A stretch of 64,000 bases of DNA from Perognathus longimembris pacificus (lineage: Eukaryota > Chordata > Mammalia > Rodentia > Heteromyidae), in contig NC_063162.1 in assembly GCF_023159225.1 (NCBI RefSeq), positions 89,489,880-89,553,879 of the forward strand, read 5' to 3'. How positions within the stretch are numbered: the stretch's first letter is position 1; every line of letters starts with the position of its first letter. The translations under genes and the position numbers were made by a program. A model generated the notes under the pieces. The model was given only the letters and a program-made list of their open reading frames with translations, searched no databases and was not told the origin of the DNA. Positions 54,095 to 64,000 of the stretch are shown here, piece by piece.

Positions 54095-55489
54095 ACTCCT
54101 CTTTGGAATGTTCCCATGAAAGGCAGCCTGTGAGTTGTGGACACCATTGAACGGACACTCCCTTCCGTATAGAAATGTGATCACCAGATGGTGGCATCTG
54201 ATTGGAGGTGCATATGAGGAAGCACAATCTGCCTTGGATCCACTCCAGTGGTGGTGGATACAGGCTGTGTCTGTGTAGCAGGGCAGCGAATCTCCCCTAG
54301 GGCAATTTGCCTCTGGGCTCCTGACACATGCCCATTTTGGCTCCCTCAGAACTGGATGTGTGCTCTTGATCCCATGCAACTTGGTGGCCCCTGGTGACTG
54401 AGACCCCACCCATCTGCTTTTTCTCCTGAACTCTCTCGTTGCCACTGGGAACAACTCCTGTGGCTCTTGATAAGGACCCTGAAGGTCCACTGGCCTGCAG
54501 ACAAAAGTGGTTCATATTTCAGGCTCAATAGCTGTAAGGAGATGAAAGCCTCACCACCTCCCTGGCCTTGACTTCAGCTTTCTTACTGTTCCTTTTTCCT
54601 TTTTTGTTGGTCCCAGAGGTTGCTTTCAAAAAACAGCTGAATTAAGCTCAAGACACAAAGAGAAAAAAAGAAAGAAAAAATTGAAAAGATAAGTAAGCGT
54701 CAAGAAATTTGGGAGAAAAAAAAAAAAGCCTTATGAACAGAAGTCTGACCTCAGCTGACTCAAATAAGGTGTTCATTACCGAACAATTAGAACCACCTAC
54801 ACAGGACAAAGTGAATTTGTAATCAACAGGTAGTAATAGCAGAACCCCTGGCACAGCCAAGAAGCATTAGAGTGGATTATCCACGAAGAGAGGATTAGAA
54901 AGAGCGAGACCCAGAACCTAGCAAAGGCAACCCCAGCGGGCCAGCTGGCTAATGTTTGAGATAATAATTCCAAACATATTAAAATAAATTGTGAGAAAGA
55001 AAAGGCTGAAGGCAATGAAAGCATGCTTCACACGATACTGTATATTGTGGATGAAATCATGCACATTTACAATAATCGCTTCCCCCAGAGGTGGCAGTAA
55101 AGGAGGCACCAGCAGAGAGCAGTAGAATGCAGTCACAAAGTGCTCCACGTGCTAGCAGAAGTTGTTCAGGGCTGGCTGGGGTAGGGGAGACTGAAAATAG
55201 GAACCTGCCTAATGGAAACCTCTCTGGTCCTGTTTTTCTACGGCCGGAATGTTATTTCATAATGTCTAAATGGAAAGGTTAGACAACTTCTACCATCTTG
55301 GATGGGGTCCTCAGTTGCCTCAAATGGTAGAGTCAGAGAGACATGCTTCTCTTTCCTCTCTTCTGAGGGAGGGTCTCAAAATAAGGATGGTCAAACCCTT
55401 TCCAGTCTTTGGCTATAAGGGAAGGAGAACAGTTTCAAGCTGACAAAGGTCATAGTGAGCATTTTCATCTTTCTCTATTCTGAGTTTGT
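54095..55489. other. SINE-free unique sequence, no gene recognised
   Basis: 1.4 kb between the CAY repeat and an IDL-Geo copy. Minus-strand frames up to 134 codons (54,086-54,490) show no known domain. A-rich patch at 54,655-54,727. Nothing else supported. Confidence 0.4.
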
Positions 55490-55504
55490 CCCATGGTTTA
55501 TCTT

Positions 55505-55719
55505 TTTTTTTTTTTTTTTTTTTTTTTTTTGCCAGTCCTGGGCCTTGGACTCAGGGCCTGAGCACTGTCCCTGGCTTCTTCCCGCTCAAGGCTAGCACTC
55601 CGCCACTTGAGCCACAGCGCCACTTCTGGCCTTTTCTGTATATGTGGTGCTGGGGAATCGAACCTAGGGCCTCGTGTATCCGAGGCAGGCACTCTTGCCA
55701 CTAGGCTATATCCCCAGCC
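55505..55719 (-). mobile_element. Young IDL-Geo SINE with long poly(A)
   Basis: Complete minus-strand copy. The tail is a T28 run on the plus strand (55,503-55,530). The exact 15-bp target duplication cccatggtttatctt lies at 55,490-55,504 and 55,720-55,734. The long uninterrupted tail and perfect duplication suggest this is among the most recent insertions here. Confidence 0.97.
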
Positions 55720-55902
55720 CCCATGGTTTATCTTGAGTGTCCAACAATCTCTCTTGCTCTCTCTATTTCTTTCTCTCTTTCTCTCTCTCCTACTTGAGGA
55801 AGCCTTCTTCCAAGAAATCTTTTTTCAAATTTAAATATTCCTTGTATAGGGTGACTCTCAAATTTCCTTAAAAGCTGGTGTGTTACAAGCCTTGGTTTGG
55901 CA

Positions 55903-56132
55903 AGGTGCCAGTGGTATATGCCTGTAATCTTATCTACCCAGGAAGCTGAGATCTGAAGATCATAGCTTAAAGCCAGGCTGGGCAGGAAAGTCCGTGACAC
56001 TGTTATCTCCAGTTAACCAGCAAAAAGTCAAAAGTGGAGCTGTTGCTCAAAGTGGTAGAGTGCTAGCATGGAGCAAAAAAGACCCAGAGACAGCCCTGAA
56101 TTCAAGCCCCAATGTCAGCACCAAAAACAAAA
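55903..56132 (+). mobile_element. B1-Geo dimeric SINE
   Basis: The head begins gtgccagtggtatatgcc, the linker is tctccagttaaccagc, and the tail carries ctgttgctcaaagtgg and ttcaagccccaatg, then A-rich. Confidence 0.88.
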
Positions 56133-56149
56133 AAGTGTTGGTTTCCAGC

Positions 56150-56461
56150 TTAGAGTGTGTGTGTGTGTAGGCTTTGAACTAGAGCCTAGTGGGTTCTCTG
56201 TACATTGGGACATGTCCTTGAAGGGGACAACATGCAACCCCATTGCTTCTGCTTTGTCTTCATGCCTCAGCTCTGAGGAGAACCTACAAGGCTCCAGGGC
56301 AGGCTTCTCTCTGCCACAGTTTTCCAGCACAGTGACCTGCCTTGCTATGTCTGGACTAGCTAATCACAGACTGAAGCCTCCAAAACCGTGAGGCAAAACC
56401 TTTTCTCTATGGATTTATCATCTCAGGTATTCATTATTGTAATAGAGAGCTTACTGACACA
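56150..56461 (+). mobile_element. MaLR-like (ERVL) LTR
   Basis: The 3' part reads agactgaagcctccaaaacc, gtgaggcaaaacctttt, ctcaggtattcattattgta and ends gagcttactgacac, matching the 3' end style of mammalian MaLR LTRs (spouse motif: 'tgaggcaaaataaacc...ctgactaa'). The polyadenylation signal is decayed. The 5' limit is uncertain and begins in a GT run. Confidence 0.6.
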
Positions 56462-56689
56462 TTCTCTGTAACTGTCTCCATTTTCAGTGGAAGTTAGTGA
56501 TGTGCAGAACCAGGCCTTCATTGAAAAGTGACTAGGCCAAAGTTTCCTGTGCTTACAACAGACTCCTTTTTAGATGTCTTCTTCATGAAGTTTGAAATCC
56601 ATGTATGCTTAACTTCCAAGTAACTGATGGTATCTTAAAGATACCATCCTTTCTGACCTGATCTGAGGCAGTGCAATGAGTCCTCACTT

Positions 56690-56854
56690 CCACCTTCCTA
56701 CCTTCCTTCCTTCCCACCTTCCTTCCTATCTTATTTTCCTCCCTCCCTCCCTCCCTCCCCTCCCTCCCCTCCCTCCCTCCCTTCCTCCCTTCCTTCTTTC
56801 CTTCCTTCCTTCCTTCCTTCCTTCTTTCCTTCCTTCCTTCCTTCCTTCCTTCTT
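56690..56854 (+). repeat. (CCTT)n/(CCCT)n pyrimidine tract
   Basis: About 165 bases of C/T in TTCC and CTCC units, purest at 56,790-56,854. Triplex-prone; length polymorphism likely. Confidence 0.95.
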
Positions 56855-57841
56855 GTTAAGTACCTAAGTTATAGTAGGAACTGTTCAATGTGAACAAAAT
56901 GTGATTGTCTTCTAGACTTCTTGATTTACTGGAGAGGCAGATATACAATGAATAATTAAGAAAAATATGAAGCACTTTCATGAGACTTTATGGGAAGTCC
57001 CGAGATAAAGTTCTCTTGGTTGCCTTTGTAACAAGTTGGATAAGAAATGTACTCACTGCCTTACATATGAAACTGTAAGCCCTCTGTACATCATTTTTAC
57101 AATAAAGGAATAAAAAAAGAGCCTCTGTTGAAGAGAACTCAAAAGAATTCTCTATAGAGGATCTGAACATGAATTTACCTTGAAGACAAAATAAGGAGCC
57201 AGAAATGAAGGATATATGTGGGAAGGACATGCAGGAAAGAGCAAAAAGCAAATGTACATTCAAGATCCTGGAGAGATGCGAGAGCCTGCTCTGTTCAGAA
57301 AGCAGCAGGCAGCCTGTGTTGTCTGGCTCGTCAGTGTGTGAGGTTGGAAGGAGCCAGGGAGGAATGGAGGGAAGATGGAGGAGACATAGAGGAAAATTGC
57401 CAGGAGCCAGATCAAGCCCAGTGGCCAAAGAATTTGGCCATGGGAGTTTTCTGGATAGCAAGTATGGTGTTCCTTGTGTTAATTATGCTCACACATTGTC
57501 TTCCTTCCAGTTAATTACAGCTTCCCATGTATTTCAGTGTTCTTTCTGTATGATGGTTATTTATCTAGTTGGTCTTGATTGAAGTTGATAGAAGAGACCC
57601 TCATGAGGGTGTTATATAAAAATTTACCTCTTTCAGATTTCTTAAGGTATCCATCCAAGTTCAGCCTTCCAAAGTTTTGTGACTCTCTAGCAAGATTTAG
57701 CCTAGAAAATTAGGGATCTGGACCCATTCAGATAAAATATAAAACTAAATTGTATCCACAGCTTTGCCAACATATTGCCCTGTAAGCATGAAACTCTGCA
57801 GGAGACTATATCTTTGTAAGGACTAAGAAAAGGCAATATAA
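56855..57841. other. Unique sequence, no gene recognised
   Basis: Frames on both strands around 56,988-57,582 (98-157 codons) overlap one another and have no recognisable domain. Not supported as coding. Confidence 0.45.
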
Positions 57842-58033
57842 GTCAAGCACTGGTGGCCATGTTTGTAAGTGTGACTACTCAGAAGGTGGAGATCTGGAGA
57901 ACCAAAATTCAAAGCCAGCTAGAGGAAAAGTCCAAGAGATATCTCCAATTAAACAACAAGAAGCCAGGCTGGAGGTATGGCTCAAGTGATAGAAAGACAG
58001 CCATGAGCCAGAAAGTTGCCAGCCTGTGCACTA
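57842..58033 (+). mobile_element. B1-Geo SINE, diverged
   Basis: The head remnant (gtgactactcagaaggtgg), linker (tctccaattaaacaac) and tail (tatggctcaagtgatag); the 3' end passes into a purine repeat. Confidence 0.8.
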
Positions 58034-58175
58034 GGAAGGAAGGGAAGGAGGAAGGAAGGGAAGGGGGAGGGAAGGGAAGGGGGATGAAAGGAAAGGGGGA
58101 GGAAAAGGAAGGGGGAGGAAAGGGAAGAGGGAGGAAAGTGAAGGGGGAGGAAAGGGAGGAAAAAAGGAAGGAAAG
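58034..58175 (+). repeat. (GGGA)n/(GGAA)n purine tract at SINE tail
   Basis: About 140 bases of purine, including near-repeats of gaaagggaagggggagga-type units, continuous with the SINE end. Confidence 0.93.
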
Positions 58176-58216
58176 ATAATTCATTAGACTCAGTCTACTA
58201 ATTTAATATTTCAGAA

Positions 58217-58700
58217 CAGAATTTTTTATTTTTTATTTAAGTAGTTGAACAAAGGAGTTGCCATTTATCAAAGCACTTCATGAATGTACTGCATCTTGAT
58301 CAGTGTCATCTCTTTCAACATTCTTATCTATCTCCCCTACCCACCCCCTTCCCTTACCTTCTGAATTTTGTAGGATATACATTGAATTCTTGACTAGATT
58401 CTCCCCCTCTTCTCTTAATTCATTTATCCCTTTTTCTTTGACCGCATCCAAGTATCTGCTTCTTAGCATTTATTTCATTGAACTATGACTTTGCCTTTCT
58501 AAGGAATTATATGAGATCCTGTTGCATCTACCATATTTCAGTTAATACATTTGTACACACTTCCAAACCACCCAATGTACATACTTATAAGTTCCAAGCT
58601 AAACCTAGCTTTCACATTTAAAGGAAAATATTCATCCTTTGTCTCTCTGGACCTGACTTATTTTACTTACCATAAATTTTCCAGGTCTTTTTTATTTAAA
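58217..58700 (-). mobile_element. LINE-1 3' UTR, 5'-truncated
   Basis: T-rich start, gtagttgaacaaaggagttg, tactgcatcttgatcagtg, and a C-rich stretch (tcccctacccacccccttcc), ending near ctctctggacctgacttatt. Longest of three copies of this 3' end (others at 21,536 and 27,833). Confidence 0.75.
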
Positions 58701-61700
58701 AGTATATTTTTATGGAATGATGATTGTTGAAACACAATGAAATGATGAAATACCCTTGCTATGCTCAAGGACAGGCCACAGAGAAAGGAGGTGCCCGCAG
58801 CTGCTCTGTCTCTCATGAGATGCCATCTCTTCGGCTCTGAGATTTATTCCCTTCCATAATCTGAACGATCACATTTTCCTCACAGGGCTCCAAAGTCAAG
58901 TGCAGACATTCTACTTTGTTTCCACGGCGGTCCCCTGGAAACCCCCTTGTGAAGTAAAGCATGACCAAGGGGTGTATATTTTCTTGTAGCATATTTTCTC
59001 ATAAGGATGATGTTCTATTGGGCGAAGCGAGTTGAATCACTAAACAAGGCTTCAAATTCAGTAACCCATTATTATACTCTAAAATGTCCCAGAGAAACAG
59101 ATACACAGCAACGGTCAGACTTTAGCATGCTTTAAAAAATGACCTTCCAAGTTCTATGGAACAGGTACATGTGCACAGTACTGAGACTAAGCAAAAGCAG
59201 AAAGAGGAAAGGCACTCTTAACAGTCAACCCCATGTAAGAACAATGCCCTTGTTGCTAGTAATCTATGGTAATAGAATTGTTCTTTTTATAATTTGGAAT
59301 AATTTGGGGAGAAACTGATTTGATAGCCCATACCTTCCAAAGTTCTCTATGAAAAATAGGCATTGAGAATAATTCAACATTTGTATTCCCCCTTAAAATA
59401 CGATTAGTCTTTTCCCACAAAGACACCAGTCTGAATATTTAAGGTGCCATGAAGGATTCAGAGCACAGAGGTTGCATATTTCTCCTCTAATTTATTTTTG
59501 TTCTATGATTCAATGTCACCTCTACCTTACTTCCCTTCTTCTCTGAGAAGGACAATTGGGAAGAGAGAAAAGCAGAGCTGGGAAATGCTTATCTCCTTAT
59601 TTCTTCACTTCTTTCTTAGTAGAAGGCATTTTGGGGCTGTTGCTCAGAATAGTCCACAGGATCTTGCTATCCATAAGAAACTCAGTTGATACTGAGATGG
59701 GCATTAACCTGAACAGACAGGATTCAAACTTTCCAACAATGATGATTACTTCTTTTACTAAACGGATGAAACCATCTCAAGACAAGAGACCTAATAGGAT
59801 CCCACAACTGTAAATAATAAAAAGTGCGAAGGAGTTCTGAAGAGTAGCACTTTTTAGCAGAAGTATTGTGGCAATTAAACTTTCCTTTGGTGCCTGTCTA
59901 AATCTTCTTTTCTGCCTACAAAGAACAAATTGTATTGGGGGCTGTATGAAATCCTCCAGTGCTATTTATGGTGTGTGACTATTGTGCATAGCAAGGAATT
60001 GACTAGAGTTTTTTCCTGTGTCAGTATATTATAAAACATTAATACATTAATAGAAATGACTGAGAGTGAAGAGATCATTTTTTACTCATATGCAGAGTAA
60101 AGCAGAAGTTTCTCTCCTGTACTGTAATTCTTATTTCTCCCAGTAGATGACAGTATTGTATAAAACAGTCTTATTATCGGGGCTTGAATACTACAATAAA
60201 AACTATTTTCAGTCCATAGATCTCTCCCTTCCAAGGGTCAGATCATAGGAATGAGGTGGGCAATAAATGGTATTACCTTCTGAGCTACAATGCAAATAGT
60301 AGATGACATTGATGGGAAAATCCTTTTTACATTTCAGTATGTGTGTATTTGGACATTCCCCAGCCAGAGGCTTTTATCCACCTTAACAGTACTTGAAAGG
60401 TTAGCCCTCTTTTTCCATCCACCTCCAAATTTAACGACCTTTGATTTAAAAAAAAAGGGAGGGGGGTCTGAGATACAGCCTGAGCTATGTTTCTATCATT
60501 TCTCTCCATGGTATTCCACTCTGAGATAAAGCTATGAAGTGAATGAATGGTTAGCACCATTTTTTAAAAAGCATATATCCTTTGCTTGTTTATATCTGAA
60601 GAACTAGAATTGCATGATGGAATGATCAGGATTCTCATTTTGGGACTTTTTTTTCCACTCATTACTGGGTCTAAGTCCCAGGTTCCTGGTCAGGGAGAAA
60701 TGGGGTCAGTAGTAAATTCTAATCCTGTGCTCAAAGGATTAGATGTTTTCCCACACAGCCTGCTGACAGAACGGAAACTCCATAAATGGTAGTTGTTGGT
60801 ATTAAAATCTACATTGCTACAGGGTCAGAGTAATTGGAAAATAAATAATTCAATGGTTAAATTGTGGTATTGTTCAATCTTCCAATATTGCCTTGAGCTG
60901 AAAAAAGATATTTTGTTCCAGCCTTGAAATGGGATTGGATTTACTTCTTACAGTCTGGAACCTAGACATCACATCAAATTAATGTCCTGGAGAACGGTCT
61001 TTACCGGAAGCCAAGTGCTGTTTTACAAGGAAGATACTGACTGCTTACCCACATGAGTTTGGGGTGGCGGGGGGCGGGGGTGGTTATTTGCTCAGCATGG
61101 CAATGGTGAGTCACGACTTCACATCCAAATGGTTCTTATAAATCCTATGACTCAACACACCCATTTTCCAGAGAGGAAATCTCCATTTCAGCAGTTGTTT
61201 AAAAAAAAATGGAACGTATACAAAGTTGCCAGATTTACCTTGCATATACTCTTCACTCAACTCCTCTAATAATACCTTCTATAATCATAATAAATTAGGT
61301 AAAGGAATAAAACAGGTACAAAACTATTAAATATTAACCTTGCAACTTGTTAAAGGAATGCAGCCTTCCCTAGGGACTTCTGGCAGGGTTTAAAAATGAA
61401 TCTCTGTTAAACCTTGCTATAAATGTTAATTTCATGATGTACATACTCCTTGGTTTTGTTTGTTTCCTTTTAATGATTTGAGCTGTTGGGAACAAGTTAA
61501 CTCAACCACTGGAGTGGAAGTTCCAGATCCCTTCCATGCCTGACTGCCCTTGGCAAACAACTGCCTCCAAGATAACCAGATGTGCTTTCGACCCATCACT
61601 TCCCTATAAGAGAAGAGTAGTTAGTGCAAGGACCTCTGTAACTGAAGCCACAACTTCAGTTGTGACGGCCCCATTCCAGCCACGACTGCTTCAGACAGCT

Positions 61701-62019
61701 TGGAGAGCTTTAGCCATCACAAGCACAAGTGAGCTCTAGATGAAATGACACTGCTCATTCTGTAGCTTTTCTCACTCAGCACAGGAAAGAAAATACCTTC
61801 CCAGTGGCTCAACATCAAGGCTTATGATTGGTGCCTGGTAGAGCCTGATTAGTCTTATGCAGAACTTGTGATTGGGGGAACTAGAACCGGTGCTGTGATT
61901 ACAATCCTATTTGTGTATATCTGTGCAAATCACAATCCCATTTGCATGCTACACCCCCTTCTGACCAAGCTACTCTACATAAATCTCCAGATGGGGCTAT
62001 GTGGGCAGTCCCACTGGTT
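58701..62019. other. SINE-free unique region with candidate conserved elements
   Basis: 3.3 kb without a recognised mobile element, the largest such stretch in the window. Balanced, CpG-retaining blocks at 58,780-59,100 (including gtttccacggcggtcccctg) and 60,830-61,020 look like conserved non-coding DNA. A G-rich stretch at 61,061-61,080 could fold. Frames of 60-85 codons have no recognisable domains. No exon can be supported from sequence alone. Confidence 0.4.
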
Positions 62020-62290
62020 TGGTAGCACTGCAAGGAATGCCTCTTTCCCCCACAGCCCCACCAGCAGAACAGGCTATTGTACTTTTCAGTTACTGGGACT
62101 CTAATACGTGAGAATGGTCTCTCAGTGTTGTACGAATTTACATTTCTCTCTGAGTGAATTTGAATATTATTTCATATAGTTTTGTTGATGGTGATTTTTA
62201 TATCTGTTTGTGTGTGTGTGCACACACATACACTGTCTATTCATATCTTCCTCTTATTTTTTGGTGGATTTTTAGTATTTTTATCATAGT
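62020..62290 (-). mobile_element. Ancient LINE-1 ORF2 fragment
   Basis: The plus strand reads acagccccaccagcagaac, gtctctcagtgttgtacg, tttacatttctctctgag, the decayed complement of the ORF2 3' region (compare 3,980-4,120 in the large L1). Very old; limits approximate. Confidence 0.5.
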
Positions 62291-62305
62291 GTTTTCCCAT
62301 GGAGG

Positions 62306-62523
62306 TTTTGGTGGTATCAGAATTTGAACCCAGACTTTGTGCTCCTTTACGTTGCTTACCCTGCTGGAACTCGACCACTTGATCCACAACACCTGCTGAG
62401 CTTTCTGCTAATTATTTTGGAGTAAGAGTCTGGGGACTGTTCTGGCTGAGCTGGCCTCTAACTATTGTCCTCCAGATCACAACCTCTTGAGTAGCAAAGA
62501 TTATAGGTAGAGGCCACCAGCAC
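62306..62523 (-). mobile_element. B1-Geo dimeric SINE, diverged
   Basis: The complement of the tail (tcagaatttgaacccagac), A-box side (cgaccacttgatccacaac) and head (cctcttgagtagcaaag, gaggccaccagcacc). Confidence 0.8.
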
Positions 62524-62552
62524 CTCACTCAGATTTAAATAAATATAAATAT

Positions 62553-62577
62553 ACACACACACACACACACACACACA
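62553..62577. repeat. (CA)n microsatellite
   Basis: Pure CA array. Confidence 0.95.
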
Positions 62578-62802
62578 GAGTCAGGACTAAGTCATAGGAC
62601 TTAAATACACATACTACACACTCACATCTGAACACATACATACAAAGGCTGTTTTTCTCCCTTTGTATTCTTCTGAGTTTAAGTCTGGAGGGGATGTCGG
62701 ATTTTGATTGGCTTTTCCAGATGTGTGGAAAGCATGTGATTTTTTCATCCCTTAAGTCTGAAAATTTACTGTATGATATTAATAGAATTCCTAATATTAA
62801 AT

Positions 62803-63362
62803 TGCAGGGGTCCCTGCACCCCAGGTGCTCTCCCAACCAGCGGGAGAGGCGAGGAAGCGCACCCCGCCGGGGGTGAACCCAGAATAGGTAACGAGCCGCG
62901 AGTCGCCGGCACTCAGCCCAACCCAACCTTTCGCCGGGAGTTGGACAATCAGACGACTTGGGAGAAGTTCAAGACTGCTCTCAGTTTAGTGGTGTGGACC
63001 GGATCTTAAGTATGGGCAATGGCAGGAAGAGGAGGGTGTAACATACCTAGCCAGGGGCTATGATTGGCGGTCAGAGCTGTCAAGGGCAGAAGGCCATGGG
63101 ACCTCCCTAACAGGACCCAAACAGGACTACCCCCAGGTCACTGCCAGCAGCCATCTTGCTGCACATGGTCTTAAGGCTGGGAGGCGTGGCCAGCTAGAGC
63201 TGCCTTTCCAGTTCCGGACCCAGAAGGCAGGCGGGGCTAATGGGGATCCCTCTTCCGGGAGGCGGTGCAAGGAAGCACGCCCCCAGGGACTGAGGCAGGC
63301 GGGGCTCTTCAGGGCCTCACTCCTGAGGCGCGGACAGGCGGGGCCAGTCGGTGTGCCCCACA
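62803..63362 (-). mobile_element. ERV 3' LTR, class II-like, minus strand
   Basis: A 560-bp unit whose minus-strand ends are TGTGGGGC and CCCCTGCA (TG...CA). It is immediately preceded, on the minus strand, by a polypurine tract, so it is a 3' LTR with internal sequence beyond 63,376. Its U3 shares segments with the solo LTR at 18,009-18,511 (cccgcctgcctt, gggtccggaa, gggggtagtcctgt-like), so both belong to related families. GC-rich with many CpGs. No consensus TATA box at the equivalent place. The flanking target hexamer at this end would be ttaaat (62,797-62,802); the partner lies outside the window. Confidence 0.85.
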
Positions 63363-63376
63363 TCTCCCCCTTTTTT
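63363..63376 (-). other. Retroviral polypurine tract
   Basis: The minus strand reads AAAAAAGGGGGAGA directly against the LTR's 5' TG. In retroviruses this is the plus-strand DNA primer site. It gives the orientation and shows this is not a solo LTR. Confidence 0.88.
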
Positions 63377-64000
63377 GTTTTTTTAATAAGCAGGTGGATG
63401 TCCTACTCGAGAATGCACCTGTCTTAGGTTGTTCCCCCCTTGAGGAATCTTACCCGTCTTTGGCTGACCATCCTAGCTCTTCCGGCCATCCTACTTGTGA
63501 GGCTTGCCAGCCCCAGCAAAGGAACTCAGGGGGAGAGGGGCCTGCGCATAAGAGGAGGCCCTGCTATTTCTGCCTCATGCCTGTACACTCCGGTAGACTG
63601 CACATCCTGGTAGGGGCCATGACCAACCTCATAGGGTTCCCAAATGGCTAAAAGCAGCATAATGCTGCCAGACCACCATTGACTGGACAGCTCTGGCTCA
63701 TTGCTTAAGAACTAGGGGAAGCCTATTTGCCCTAGCATGGGTCAGGTGTAAATACAGAGGCAATATAAGCACAGGGGCAAATGGGAACACAAAGGTCATG
63801 GGGGGTCTCTCCCACGAAGGGGAGAGGATAGGGGAGCCACCCATCTGGCTCAGTCCAGGGAAGGTTGGAGTTTAGTCCGTCCTCACCACTGCTCAAGGTG
63901 GGCAGGCAGCACCATCCCCCATCTCTGATGGTGGGGTAGAAACAGATCCAGGCCATGTCAGTTCTGGAGGTCCACGGCAGCCAAGGTGCCAGCGATCCAT
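63377..64000 (-). pseudogene. ERV internal 3' region, truncated by window edge
   Basis: Minus-strand sequence between the polypurine tract and the window end, where the end of env and 3' untranslated sequence would lie. The best frame is 74 codons (63,732-63,956), Pro/Trp/Cys-containing and ending well before the LTR. I do not see an intact envelope transmembrane region in this part. The sequence appears degraded or non-coding. Whether gag, pol or env survive can only be judged from sequence beyond 64,000. Confidence 0.6.

Noticed and set aside
61061..61080. G-quadruplex
   Set aside because: The stretch gggg-tggc-gggggg-c-ggggg has only three separate long G tracts, so a canonical four-tract motif is not met; left as a remark only.

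Overview
This is mammalian nuclear DNA from a rodent, almost certainly superfamily Geomyoidea (kangaroo rats, pocket mice, pocket gophers). The key evidence is at least eight copies of the dimeric SINE IDL-Geo: a tRNA-Ala/ID-like left monomer joined to the 'Geo' right monomer, ending in an A-rich tail. This family is known from Geomyoidea. Many copies of a second dimer, with a B1/7SL-like head on the same Geo-type tail, and several B1-dID elements fit the same placement. The species is not resolved.

I found no host protein-coding gene, exon, structural RNA gene, CRISPR array or bacterial-type system. Apart from L1 remnants, the open frames are short, lack recognisable domains, and mostly lie in repeats or low-complexity DNA. 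The window reads as intergenic DNA or the inside of a very large intron.

Layout. 1-3.2 kb: unique DNA with two SINEs. 3.2-10.2 kb: a near full-length LINE-1 on the minus strand, with a GC-rich 5' UTR (8.57-10.22 kb), broken ORF1 and broken ORF2. 10.5-13.6 kb: SINE-free unique DNA. 13.6-19.4 kb: a minus-strand LTR, IDL-Geo and B1-Geo copies, a 240-bp polypurine tract and a class II-like solo LTR (18,009-18,511). 19.4-22.5 kb: mostly unique, with a candidate conserved element near 20.5-21.2 kb. 22.5-37.8 kb: dense SINEs, L1 fragments and microsatellites, including two nested SINE insertions. 37.8-40.5 kb: SINE-free unique DNA. 40.5-58.7 kb: SINEs, two further LTR candidates, simple repeats and three young IDL-Geo copies at 50.9-55.7 kb. 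58.7-62.0 kb: SINE-free unique DNA. 62.8-64.0 kb: the 3' LTR, polypurine tract and 3' internal end of a minus-strand ERV that runs out of the window.

The most informative results concern mobile-element biology. One Geo tail is used by two unrelated SINE heads. Young IDL-Geo insertions have perfect target-site duplications. Two related ERV LTRs lie in opposite orientation. Every recognised L1 piece lies on the minus strand. The SINE-free islands are the best places to look for host regulatory DNA. I see no convincing evidence of a wholly new molecular system.
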